A stretch of 64,000 bases of DNA, taken from contig WION01000001.1 of the NCBI GenBank assembly GCA_015039365.1, positions 1,178,001 through 1,242,000 of the forward strand. The letters run 5' to 3'. The notes beneath the pieces were generated by a model. It did no database searches. It was not told where the DNA came from and saw only the letters and a list, made by a program, of their open reading frames with translations. Below are positions 55,058 through 64,000 of this stretch, piece after piece. Each line of letters begins with the position of its first letter. The stretch's first letter is position 1. Both the position numbers and the translations under genes were made by a program. This DNA comes from Amanita rubescens (lineage: Eukaryota > Basidiomycota > Agaricomycetes > Agaricales > Amanitaceae).

Positions 55058-57381
55058 ATGGCCTCCCCGATATCTCAGCAGTACGCTTGTTAGTCCTTAA
55101 TTGCGTTTCCCCTTCCCTGCCACATTTTGAGATCCATTCGCGATGCTGATCCCATTGTTTCTCTAGTTCGTGCACAAAAATCTCTTGGCCTTGTTGGAGG
55201 CACTCCCAGCTATACACCGCTGCCGAACTTCGTTGCTCCCGATGCACCGGCGCGGACATACATCTACAGCGATGATGGGCGGCTGTACGCTTATGCCTTG
55301 CCAACTGTGTGCGTGTCCTCGCTTCTGCCTCGTGCTCGTCCACCCTTCCCCATACATGTGGTTCACATGCCATCGCTTAATTGATTTGATCTATCGATAA
55401 CTCATTGCTAACATCCGATCGTAACAGCGTGCGGATATTGCAGGCGGAGGGTGCTCAACTTCTACAAGAGCTCCCCATCCCGAATGTGGTAGACCTACGT
55501 TTCTCGCCGCGTGGTACATACCTGTCTACGTGGGAAAGGCCTGGTAACAGTTTCAGCCTTGGCACCGCAGCATGCTAATATTGTGCTTTGCTAGTGAAAC
55601 TAGATGATGGCGCGCAGCACAAGAACCTCCGTGTCTTCTCCGTCTCAACAGGGGAGGAACTTACCTCTTTTACGCAGAAATCGCAAGAGGGTTGGAATCT
55701 TCAGTTCACAATATCTGAATCACATGCCATACGATTGGTGGGCCCAGAGATACAGGTGTACCGTCCTGCGGATTGGTCTCATGGCATCATTGACAAACTC
55801 AAGATCGAGGGCGCAACCAGCGTCTCTTTGAGCCCAGGGCTGAATCCATCCGTGGCTATCTTCTCCGCTGAGAGGAAGGCAAGTTTTGGACCATAAACTT
55901 AGACACTGCTCGTTAATTCTTAAAACAGGGGGCCCCAGCTAGCATCAAGGTCTATGGCCTTTTGAACCTTAATAGCCCTCCAACGTGTCAAAAGACGTTT
56001 TTTAAGGCTGATCGATCACAAATAAAATGGAATACCCTTGGAACGCAAGTCTTGCTTCTCACGCAGACTGACGTCGACAATTCCAACAAGAGCTACTATG
56101 GCGAGACCGGCTTATACCTGCTGAGCGCTGCCGGCAACTTTGACTGTAGAGTCACTCTGGACAAGGATGGACCTATCCATGACTTTACATGGAGTCCCAA
56201 CTCGAAGGAATTTGGTGTTGTCTATGGGTGTAAGTTTTTATATTTGGTTACAGATTTTAGTTGAATGGGGTATAGACATGCCCGCCAAGGCGATGCTCTT
56301 CGATCATCGTGTTCGGACGCTCTATGACTTTGGCTCCTCGCCTAACAATTTTATCTCTTTCAATCCCCAAGCGCGACTACTCGCACTGGCCGGATTTGGT
56401 AACCTCGCTGGCAAGATTGATCTCTTTGATCGGCGCACCCTATCCAAAGTCTGCACCATTGATGCGCCGAACACGTCACATTGCGAGTGGTCGCCAGATG
56501 GCCGCTTTCTTCTGACAGCTACGCTTTCGCCGCGGCTGCGCGTAGATAACGGTATTAAGATATGGCACTGCACCGGGCCTCTGATGCACCTGCAAATGAT
56601 GGATGAGTTGTACCAGACTTCGTGGCGGCCACAACTGGTGGACAGTGTGCCCCAGTTCGGACAGGCATTGCCTCCTGCTCCCACGCCAAACGAGAGTGTA
56701 AATGTCCACGAGGCTTTAGCCAAGAAGCCTTCAACTGTCAAACCAGCTGGTGCATATCGTCCACCTGGGGCACGGGGACTTGCGACGCCATCTATATACA
56801 AGCGTGAAGATGAGGGTGGGGCGCCGCACATATCTAACGGTAGTGGAACAACAACGCCCACAAGAGGATACCGCAGTGGAGTACCCCCTGGAGCGCCTGG
56901 GTATGGACAGCATACTAACGGTAATGGGAGAAGGCAAGTACCTGGGACGCAGCCTCCATCTGGCAGCCCAGCTCATGAACCAAGTGACAAGAAGAGTAAG
57001 AAGCGGAAGGGTGGAAAGAAAGATGTAACTGAAAATGGCGATGTGGGTGAAGGTGGCCCATCTGCTACTCCAAACAGCAAGGGAAGTAAGAAAGCGACAA
57101 ACGGCGAGGTTGCTGAGCCAGTTGAAGAGCCCAGCAGCGCAGCCATTGCGCAAGATGGAGCACTGGACGCAACAGCGAAGAAGGTTCGCAATCTAACTAA
57201 GAAGGTATGAGAGGCGAGATAGCTGTGAATTGATATACTAATAAAGAGACAGCTCAAGGCAATCGAAGAGCTGAAGGAGAAGGCTAAGCGTGGAGAGCGT
57301 CTTGAGGCGACGCAGGTGCGGAAGATAGAGGGTGAAGATGAGATACGGAAAGAGCTGGCAAGTCTGGGAGCCAGCGAGTAG
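55058..57381 (+). CDS. EIF2A: Eukaryotic translation initiation factor 2A
   Basis: WD-repeat initiation factor able to deliver Met-tRNAi in a GTP-independent way. N-terminus MASPISQQYA joined to FRAQKSLGLVGG by an intron from 55090. Beta-propeller segments: VDLRFSPRGTYLSTWERP, TFFKADRSQIKWNTLGTQVL, FTWSPNSKEFGVVYG, PAKAMLFDHRVRTLYDFG, CEWSPDGRFLLTATLSPRLR and VDNGIKIWHC. A disordered Pro/Gly/Lys-rich tail follows (VKPAGAYRPPGARG, KKSKKRKGGKKD), then the C-terminal helix KAIEELKEKAKRGERLEATQ and a TAG at 57379-57381. The 5' donor GTTAGT at 55090 is used because the nearby GTACGC donor gives the wrong frame. Confidence 0.94.
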
Positions 57382-57506
57382 ACAGACATGTCACATGTGT
57401 AGCGACTCTTAGCAAGTGAATACAAATCGTCGCCGGTCGGACTCGGCTCTTGAAAAATCGTACGACATGTCATTAACGTCTCACTGCCTCCCTGTCCCTG
57501 TCCCTC

Positions 57507-60200
57507 ATGCCTTCAGTCCCCACCATATCCCCCGTCACTGGCAGGCCAACCCCGCCATCTTACATACATACCACCCACTTTAGCTTTGTCGACAATGTTG
57601 GTCGTACCCTGCTCTTGCGTGGTGTCAATCTCTCTGGCTCATCCAAGGCACCCGTGAACCGCCCTTCCTATCTTCTAGATAGCTTTTGGGACACCGCCGA
57701 GAAGGGAGGTGAGAGCTTCGTAGGCAGACCCCTCAATCTAGACGATGGCTCCGCCGATGTGCACCTCGCTCGTCTCAGTGGCTGGGGTTTCAATCTTCTG
57801 CGTTTCCCTCTCACCTGGGAAGCGATAGAGCACGAGGGTCCGTGAGTATCATGTGTCACTATTATATCGATATCTTCCTAACGCTTCAGCTTAGTGGCAA
57901 ATATGACTATGAATTTATGCATTATATTGTCCGCGTCTTGCAAAAGTGCAAACAATATGGCTTTAGAGTATTTATAGATCCCCACCAAGATGTGGTATGT
58001 AGCTGCACCGTTGATTAGCTCCATTTACTGACCCTGGTGTCAGTGGTCTCGTTTCTCCGGAGGTTCTGGTGCTCCGTATTGGACGTTAGCTGCCTGCGGA
58101 ATCAACCCTCGTAATATCACGGCAACTCAAGCGGCTATTTTGCACTGTGAATATCCCCAGACCTATGAGCCGAAACCTGCCGAACTCCCCGCTATGTTAT
58201 GGTCAACGAACTATGGCCGTCTCATATCCCAGACAGTGTTTACACTGTTTTTCGCTGGGAGAGATTTTGCTCCCAAATGTATCATCGACGGCCAAAATAT
58301 TCAAGATTACCTTCAATCTCACTTTATTGAGGCCATGGGTCGCCTGGCGGATTTGATTCGCGAAACCAGCCCAGACCTACTAGACGACTGTATCCTTGGA
58401 TGGGACAGTATGAACGAACCATTCGAAGGGCTCGTGGGCTGGGAGGATTTGAATCGGACTCCACAGAAGCAGGGTTCCACGCTCAAGAAAGGAACATATC
58501 CAACACCTGCCCAGAGCTTCCGGCTAGGCATGGGTCAGGCGCAGAAAGTAGATTTTTATAACTTTGGTTCTTTTGGTCCTTCTCGGCATGGCAGTGTAAC
58601 AATCGATCCTAAAGGGCAGAAAGTATGGGGCCAGACAGGGGATGAAGACTCTAATGGTTTCAATGCCAAGTGGGGATGGCGCCGGGACGTCACCAAATGG
58701 CCTCTGGGAACGTGCATCTGGGCGTTACACGGAGTGTGGAATATCGAGACCAGTTTTGTCAACAGGCCAGAGTACTTTCGTTTCCACCCCGAGACCGGGA
58801 CAGAAGTGCACTTTATTGCCGATTATTGGCGTCCGCTATTTATAGCGTATGGACGTCGAATCAGGAAAGCTCATCCCGACGCGATTCTGTTCATCCAACC
58901 ACCCGTTTTTGCACAACCTCCTACCATAGCGGAGGATGAGTTGAAGGGGCGGTGCGCATATACAGGCCATTATTATGATGGCCTTACGCTTGTGACACGT
59001 CATTGGAACTGGTTCAATGCAGATGCACTAGGTCTTTTAAGAGGAAAATACTCTTCGACTTTGCTAGCCGTTAAAATCGGCGAGTCAGCCATTCGAAAGT
59101 CTTTTCAAGAACAATTAGGTATCCTCAAAGACGACGCAAAGATACTCGGGCCATATCCCACTGTGATTGGCGAGATCGGAATCCCTTACGACATGGATGG
59201 TAAACGTTCATACGGTTGGACGGACGGAGGCAAATATAAAGGAGATTACAGCCGCCAAGAAAGAGCGCTGGACGCGAGTCTCAACGGATGTGATGGGGAC
59301 AACGCACTCAATTGGACTGTATGGACATATTGTCCTGACCATTGTCACAACTGGGGTGACGGCTGGAATATGGAGGATCTTAGTCTTTGGAGTTCTGACG
59401 ACATGAAACAACAGCAAATTGATGAGAAGCTTGGTGGTGAGCGTGAACAGGATATGAACAATAGCGCTTCAGGCTTATTGAGCAAAGATGACCCATCGTT
59501 ACCGTCTGCTAGTACCTCATCTGTGGACGTGTCAACCCTCTACCCTGCCAGCGAGGCAATGAACGTTAATCGAAGGCATGGTCCCGCTGGTTGGCATCCC
59601 AATCCGTATGTCTTCTTGACAAACGGTGCTCGTGCTGTGCGCGCCTTCGCTCGCCCCTGGCCCCGCAAGGTGGTTGGGAAGCCGAAGAGCATCGCCTTTG
59701 ATATCAAGAAGGCTTACTTCAAACTCATTGTGACTGTCAATTCCGAGGACAGCCCAAATCTCAATGCAACGGATGAGGTGGATCCTGCCACAGAAATCTA
59801 CATTCCTCTGGTGCATTATGCCATGAATAAATGGTTGCCCGTTGAGCTTCGGTCGCAGACTAAGCGCAATTCGACGTTCTCTAAACGGGACGAAATCGCA
59901 CCGCTCGCTTCAGGCCCTGATTCGGAAACGGTCAGCATTTCAACGTCTTCAAGTGACACCATACCTGCTGGCCCTAGGGCAATAGCGGAAAAAGATTTGG
60001 TGGACATTGATGTAACGGTTAGCGCCGGCCATTGGAGTGTTGAAGGGCAGATCCTGAGATGGTGGTATCCTGTACCCCAGAAAGGACAAGAGGATCAAGA
60101 ATTTGTCATAGAAGTCAAGAGGCAGGATGGCGCCATTCAGGTCACCGATAATCAATCATCTTGGCTCGATGCACTTTGCAACGATTGCTGTGTCATGTAG
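57507..60200 (+). CDS. EGH1: GH5 (subfamily 12-like) steryl-beta-glucosidase with C-terminal CaaX-like motif
   Basis: Hydrolyses the glucose from ergosteryl glucoside (EGCrP2/Egh1 type; some relatives also act on glucosylceramide). Domain order: [57 protein letters not shown], and [13 protein letters not shown] with the acid/base Glu. Then [36 protein letters not shown], and [13 protein letters not shown] with the nucleophile Glu. A large C-terminal part of about 200 residues adds beta-rich sequence ([15 protein letters not shown]) and ends [10 protein letters not shown]. Exon 1 is 57507-57841; two short introns follow, then a long exon to the TAG at 60198-60200. The last four residues CCVM fit a farnesylation box, which would tether the enzyme to membranes. 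This is inference. Confidence 0.92.
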
Positions 60201-60328
60201 AACATCTTTTTTCCTAGCAAGGACTTTTTGCATTGTCACCTACTTATCCTCTGTATGAACAATTAACGCGATGCTAGATTAGACTGTAATAAGTAGACGA
60301 ATATAAGTTGCTGGACATGTAATGAACA

Positions 60329-61136
60329 TCAAGGGTTTGGTGTAGGAGGGGTATCAGCCGCAACTTTGGGGGTATTAGGGCCTGATCCAGTCGAAGGAAT
60401 AGGTGATAGTTTTAGCGGGATTTCACCGAGTGAACCTCTATGCAGGCCGACCTCAAGGACGCGATTCAGAATCTTCGCGAGCTCGTCATTCCTGCAACGT
60501 AGTCAGTCAAGTAGTACAACCGATAACATTGCATACCTTTGTTGTTGGTCATGTAACTGCGACTCTACTGATTCGGACAAATTATCAACGCGTGTGGATA
60601 ATTCTGCCAGTCTCGTTCCAAGATCGTCTAACTGATCGTTTATGCTTTCTCGGCGTTTTGACTCGCTCCGTGACGAGCGCCACGTTTCTCCTACGATTAA
60701 CGATGCCGCGACAGCGAAAAGGAATCCTTCCGCCAACATATTGGCACCATTCTCCACAGCGCTGTATACCAATACGTCGCAAGGGTTCAACGAGGCAACG
60801 GTAATAGCACGCACCGCACTTCGGAAAGCGGACGAATATGTTTCGCAGGTTCGCCGAGAATGTAGGTCCTGAGTTTAACCTCAGAGCGATGCATCATCTG
60901 AGCAAAGTCCACGCAAAGGCTCCTGAACATCTCATGTCTGGAACGAGAACATGTCCGAGAGTGTATAGGATTTCAACGTCAATGATAATATACACACTGT
61001 GCTGCTTGGCCCTTTATCCGGTTAGCTATTGGCTTGGCCAGAGTCTGGAAAATTCAGCTTAGAAATGGAGATTAACTTCCCGGGGAGATGAGAAGCGTAC
61101 TCGAACAAATAATGTTGCTAGCTTCACAGTGGCCAT
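60329..61136 (-). CDS. OPA3: OPA3-like mitochondrial protein
   Basis: Conserved mitochondrial protein of unclear biochemical role (human OPA3 is linked to optic atrophy and 3-methylglutaconic aciduria). MATVKLATLFVR|TLAKPIANRIKGQAA, HEMFRSLCVDFAQMMHRSEV, KLRTYILGEPAKHIRPLSEV, then ENGANMLAEGFLFAVAASLI as the membrane-associated helix, and ETWRSSRSESKRRESIND leading into a coiled coil (LGTRLAELSTRVDNLSESVE). The tail is Pro-rich (ADTPPTPNP). Four introns, all GT-AG and in frame. The ATG at 61136 starts the family's typical MATVKLATL-like opening; the TGA is at 60329-60331, giving 128 bp to the convergent glucosidase stop. Confidence 0.93.
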
Positions 61137-61430
61137 ACGTTCGAATCGGACAGGGCCGGTGTGCCGTATCGTATTTGTCACTGTTACTACTCTGAGTACT
61201 CAATCAAAGATATCTGATACTATTACAAGTCAAGGTCAACCACTTTATTCATCGTCAGCTCGTCTGTCAAAAGATCGATTTCAACCCAGTCTCAACCAAG
61301 TTCTCAACCCCCGAACCACCCTGTTGCGATTTTCCTCCTCCCATCACCTTTTGTTCAACGAAGTTAGCCGCTTAGGTGTCTGTTAGATGAAATGTTTCTT
61401 GAACTCTGTTCAACGATAACATACCTTCCC

Positions 61431-62262
61431 CTAGCAGAGCGTCTAGATATGTCAATCAGCAATGTGTTCTGAAAATCCAAAAGCATGACATACTTTGGCC
61501 GGATTTACCTCCAGAGTTTCCGCTCAGAACCGAGCTCGCCAAGCCCATGAGGCCACCACCAGAGCCGCCTTGGTTGCCTCCATACTGGCCCTGGTTTCCG
61601 CCGCTGCCGTAGCTCTCGTTCTGGGATCGGCCACTCCCATAGCTGTCATTACTGGACTGGTTCCCGCCTCCACTTCCGTAGGTGTCTCCACCTGATTGTT
61701 TGCTGTTGTATGAGCCTTGGTTGTCGCGGCCGCTGCTACCGTAGCTGTCGTTGCGGTTGCTGCTACCGTAGTTGTCATTGCCGCTGCTATCGTCGTTGCT
61801 GCGGTTGCTGCTACCGTAGTTGTCATTGCTGCTGCTATCGTTGTTCCTGCGGTTGCTGCTACTGTAGCTTTCGTTGCCGCTGCTACCATAGCTGTCGTTG
61901 CGGTTGCTACCGTAGTTGTCATTGCGGCTGGTATCGTTGCTGCTACCGTAGCTGTCATTGCGGCTGCTACCGTAGTTGTCATTGCGGCTGGTATCGTTGC
62001 TGCTACCATAGTTGTCATTGCGGCTGGTATCGTTGCTGCTACCGTAGCTGTCATTGCGGCTGCTACCATAGTTGTCATTGCGGCTGGTATCGTTGCTGCT
62101 ACCATAGCTGTCATTGCGGCTGCTACCGTAGTTGTCATTGCCGCTACTATCGTTGCTGCTACCGTAGCTGTCATTGCGGTTGCTACCGTAGTTGTCATTG
62201 CCTCCACCCTGGCGGCCGCTGCCATAGCTGTTGGAGTTGTCGGAGTTGTCGTTGTAACTCAT
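61431..62262 (-). CDS. Ser/Gly/Asn/Tyr tandem-repeat protein
   Basis: Not assigned to a function. About 265 residues almost entirely of YGSS, NDNYGSS and NDSYGSS units, with longer repeats such as NDTSRNDNYGSSRNDSYGSS. Then a Gly/Gln-rich part (GNQGQYGGNQGGSGG) and a short hydrophobic element (LMGLASSVLSGNSGGKS), the likely conserved core in related fungal proteins. The composition (Tyr, Asn, Ser, Gly, few hydrophobics) is that of a disordered, condensate- or stress-type protein. The frame from the ATG at 62262 runs to 61456. A GTATGT donor after SGQ suggests a short last exon ending at 61431 instead. Both ends give nearly the same protein. Confidence 0.62.
61720..62205. repeat. Tandem coding repeat (45-60 nt periodicity)
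   Basis: On the plus strand the unit reads GCTGCTACCGTAGTTGTCATTGCG..., alternating GTAGTTGTCATTGC and GTAGCTGTCATTGC blocks separated by GGCTGGTATCGTTGCTGCTACC. Neighbouring units are nearly identical, so copy number is likely to vary between strains. Confidence 0.85.
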
Positions 62263-63473
62263 GATGTCGAATGGTCTGAGGATGAAGTATCGATGTCATT
62301 CCAGCCTATTTATCTTACAGGGCTTGGTGGCTAAGCTTCATTAGAACGAGATAATTAAAGAACGTGCGATATCGCGACTATTTTTACATTGACAAACTTC
62401 ATGCAAGGTAATCGATGTTCACGACATGCATCACGAGTTGTTTGCGGCGAGTATATCGATGGTTGCGATCGGAATTAGTGGGAACGAAAGGTGCCATTTA
62501 TGGTTACAGCCACCATCGCATATGTACGATGCACAGGATAAATTAAAAGATATGTTCTAGCCCGTTCCAACTGACAGAACAAATCTTCTTACCAATCGCA
62601 CCATTCTGCATCTCGGAGAACGTGGGGGCAAAGCGGTGCCGGGGCCTGAGGACTTTATTATGTAGACATCCGTCACTAAACATATCAGTAAGCGAATAAG
62701 ATTGATCATTTAGTACTTTAGTACTAGCCAATATTGAAGCAGGTGGAAAGGCCTTCAAAATGCACCTTCCGGCTCCAGCCAGCCGCTGCTATTCGATGAC
62801 CTGACGACGGCATTTCCCGCCACCAAATTGTGATTTTCCCCACTTCGCCACGAGCGAGTCGGGCACCTGGCCGCCTAGCCAATATTGTGATAGCCCGAGG
62901 CCTGACAGTGAAAACTGAAGAGCTTGATCTAATCTGGAAGATTTCGGCCGTCGTTCCATTCTCCATGTAGCTAGCTACCTGAGCGACGGGCATACTAGTA
63001 GAAACTTATTTCGAAGTTTGTGCGAAGAAACGACGCCACAAGATTGGTCTAAGTGGACTATTTTGATGCACCACAGTCGAGAACATGTCAAGGGAATGCG
63101 CCTTAATTTCCAATCCTTACTTTATTAGTATTCCTTACAATAAAGAATTGACCGGTGACCTGCTGATGCCCACGGGCTCGGCGTTTGACGTAGGCGATTG
63201 GCAACCGAGATGTGCTATTTTCGACAGTCATTCCTCACCTCCACAAAGAGAGGCTATGAGTATCTGATACTGTTATGGTAAGGTCATCATTATTGTAGTA
63301 GATGACTGGAGTTCTGGCATGCGAACGGCTGCCAGGTTTTCCTTTGATGCACCCAGTACGGTATATTTGATCTTTTTTCTATTCGGAATATACTCTTGGA
63401 ACAGTTCAACATGATGATATCTTACCCCAGTGAATGGACAACAAAGCAGCGGGCGCTAGATGTTGCTCACCTC
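62263..63473. other. Intergenic region, no gene recognised
   Basis: Short frames on both strands (62543-62758 and 62724-62993 minus, 63085-63267 plus) have no recognised motif or splice continuity. TATTTATCTTACAG at 62308 lies just upstream of the repeat gene's start and may be in its promoter. Confidence 0.5.
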
Positions 63474-63758
63474 CTATAGCTCGTCCCCGCCTCTTTTAGA
63501 CCTCGTCCGGGGGATTTGGACATCAACCCTGCTAATTCCTTGGAGTTCTTTCAAGATCTCTAAGATGTCCTCCTCCTCGCGTTGCCATACGGCCTTGGGC
63601 ACGCTGTACAGCTGAACATCCTCTAGTTGACCAACATTGCCCACATGCACGAGAGAAGAATGCCTTTCGACAAGAGAAGCAGGGCGCTGGAGGTATTGCG
63701 AACCAGGAGACAGGGTAATGGCGAGATACGTGTTCGTATTGTAGTTCAGGCCTTGCAT
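63474..63758 (-). CDS. Small conserved hypothetical protein, 94 residues
   Basis: A single exon from the ATG at 63758: MQGLNYNTNTYLAITLSPGS, then QYLQRPASLVERHSSLVHVG, QLEDVQLYSVPKAVW, a charged helix (REEEDILEILKELQGI) and a basic end (RVDVQIPRTRSKRGGDEL). It looks like a compact folded domain; I recall similar short proteins in other mushrooms, function unknown. It is divergent from the kinase gene at 63847, with 88 bp between start codons, so they share a promoter. Confidence 0.65.
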   Translation of the reverse strand: MQGLNYNTNTYLAITLSPGSQYLQRPASLVERHSSLVHVGNVGQLEDVQLYSVPKAVWQREEEDILEILKELQGISRVDVQIPRTRSKRGGDEL

Positions 63759-63846
63759 GGCGGTTATGGTCAAGCTTATTGTTGATACGTTGATATATAT
63801 CTATATCTAATCAAAACAGAAATCAACTACAAGCGCTGCCACATCC

Positions 63847-64000
63847 ATGCAGAACACGACAGAAGTGACAACTGGCGTTTCAGAAACCCATGCACTCTCA
63901 TCGCGGGTTGGTGGTCATCAGGGCCTCCTGACCAGCGATGATGATTCTCTCGTTATCAAACCTACGTTGCCGCTTGAAATAGCATTTTATCGAACAATCA
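63847..64000 (+). CDS. ARG82: Inositol polyphosphate kinase (IPMK/Arg82-like), N-terminal end only
   Basis: The first 51 codons of a gene cut by the window edge. SSRVGGHQGLLTSDDDSLVI followed by KPTLPLEIAFYRTI fits the N-terminal lobe of inositol polyphosphate multikinases (VGGH.G......DG.L.KP..P.E..FY). These phosphorylate inositol trisphosphate onward to IP4/IP5 and, in yeast, act with the Arg/Mcm1 transcription complex. The catalytic PxxxDxKxG motif lies beyond the window. The ATG at 63847 is the first in frame. IP3 3-kinase or Kcs1 paralogues are less likely from this segment. Confidence 0.78.
   Translation, partial: MQNTTEVTTGVSETHALSSRVGGHQGLLTSDDDSLVIKPTLPLEIAFYRTI

Noticed and set aside
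61524..62334. Long Ala/Val/Thr-rich and Cys/Arg-rich frames over the repeat region
   Set aside because: They are alternative-frame translations of the same tandem repeat. The minus frame starting at 62262 has a proper start and a family-like C-terminal element.

Overview
The window is nuclear DNA of a filamentous basidiomycete, most likely an agaricomycete. The evidence is introns of about 45-60 nt in nearly every gene, fungal housekeeping proteins, an autophagy gene (ATG101) that budding yeasts lack, and families typical of mushroom-forming fungi: DUF6593 proteins, a Crinkler-like P-loop protein and a NACHT-type NLR remnant. No prokaryotic, viral or organellar features were seen. Exon boundaries are hand-derived from frame continuity, GT/GC-AG sites and remembered family sequence. 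Protein names come from motif recognition, not from a search.

Left arm, 1-38.7 kb, gene-dense and mostly conserved. In order: the N-terminal part of electron-transfer flavoprotein:ubiquinone oxidoreductase (-); CTP-dependent diacylglycerol kinase DGK1 (-), sharing a 76-bp divergent promoter with a membrane J-domain protein (+); a Ser/Pro-rich protein; a multi-pass membrane protein with an apparent frameshift; the excision-repair protein RAD7 (-); tRNA-Val(AAC); a small Cys-rich protein; a hypothetical gene; a centrosomin-motif (Mto1/Pcp1-type) coiled-coil protein; ATG101; two long low-complexity proteins; the splicing kinase Prp4; shugoshin; two small hypotheticals; a vacuolar-type MFS transporter with two apparent frameshifts; a Rap1-type Myb protein; and the vacuolar lipase ATG15.

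Accessory island, about 39-49.8 kb. This is a tandem array of DUF6593 genes: four or five intact members, a truncated copy and a 3' fragment. A block of about 2.4 kb has been duplicated. The space between the two blocks holds a broken Crinkler-like gene (-) and a broken NACHT NLR fragment (+). Spacers between array members carry decayed copies of the 3' end of the carnitine acyltransferase gene that lies convergent to the last member. This suggests the ancestral repeat unit was a DUF6593 gene plus the tail of that neighbour.

Right arm, 49.8-64 kb, housekeeping again: carnitine acetyltransferase (-), mitochondrial GTP/GDP carrier GGC1 (-), mitochondrial ribosomal protein uS7m (-), eIF2A (+), a GH5 steryl-glucosidase with a C-terminal CaaX-like motif (+), OPA3-like protein (-), a Ser/Gly/Asn/Tyr repeat protein (-), a small conserved hypothetical (-) and the start of an inositol polyphosphate kinase (+) cut by the window edge.

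Three GC-AG introns, a 15-nt micro-exon and several single-base frame disruptions stand out. The most unusual locus is the DUF6593 array. One member (46405-47159) appears to have turned a frameshifted exon segment into a new intron.
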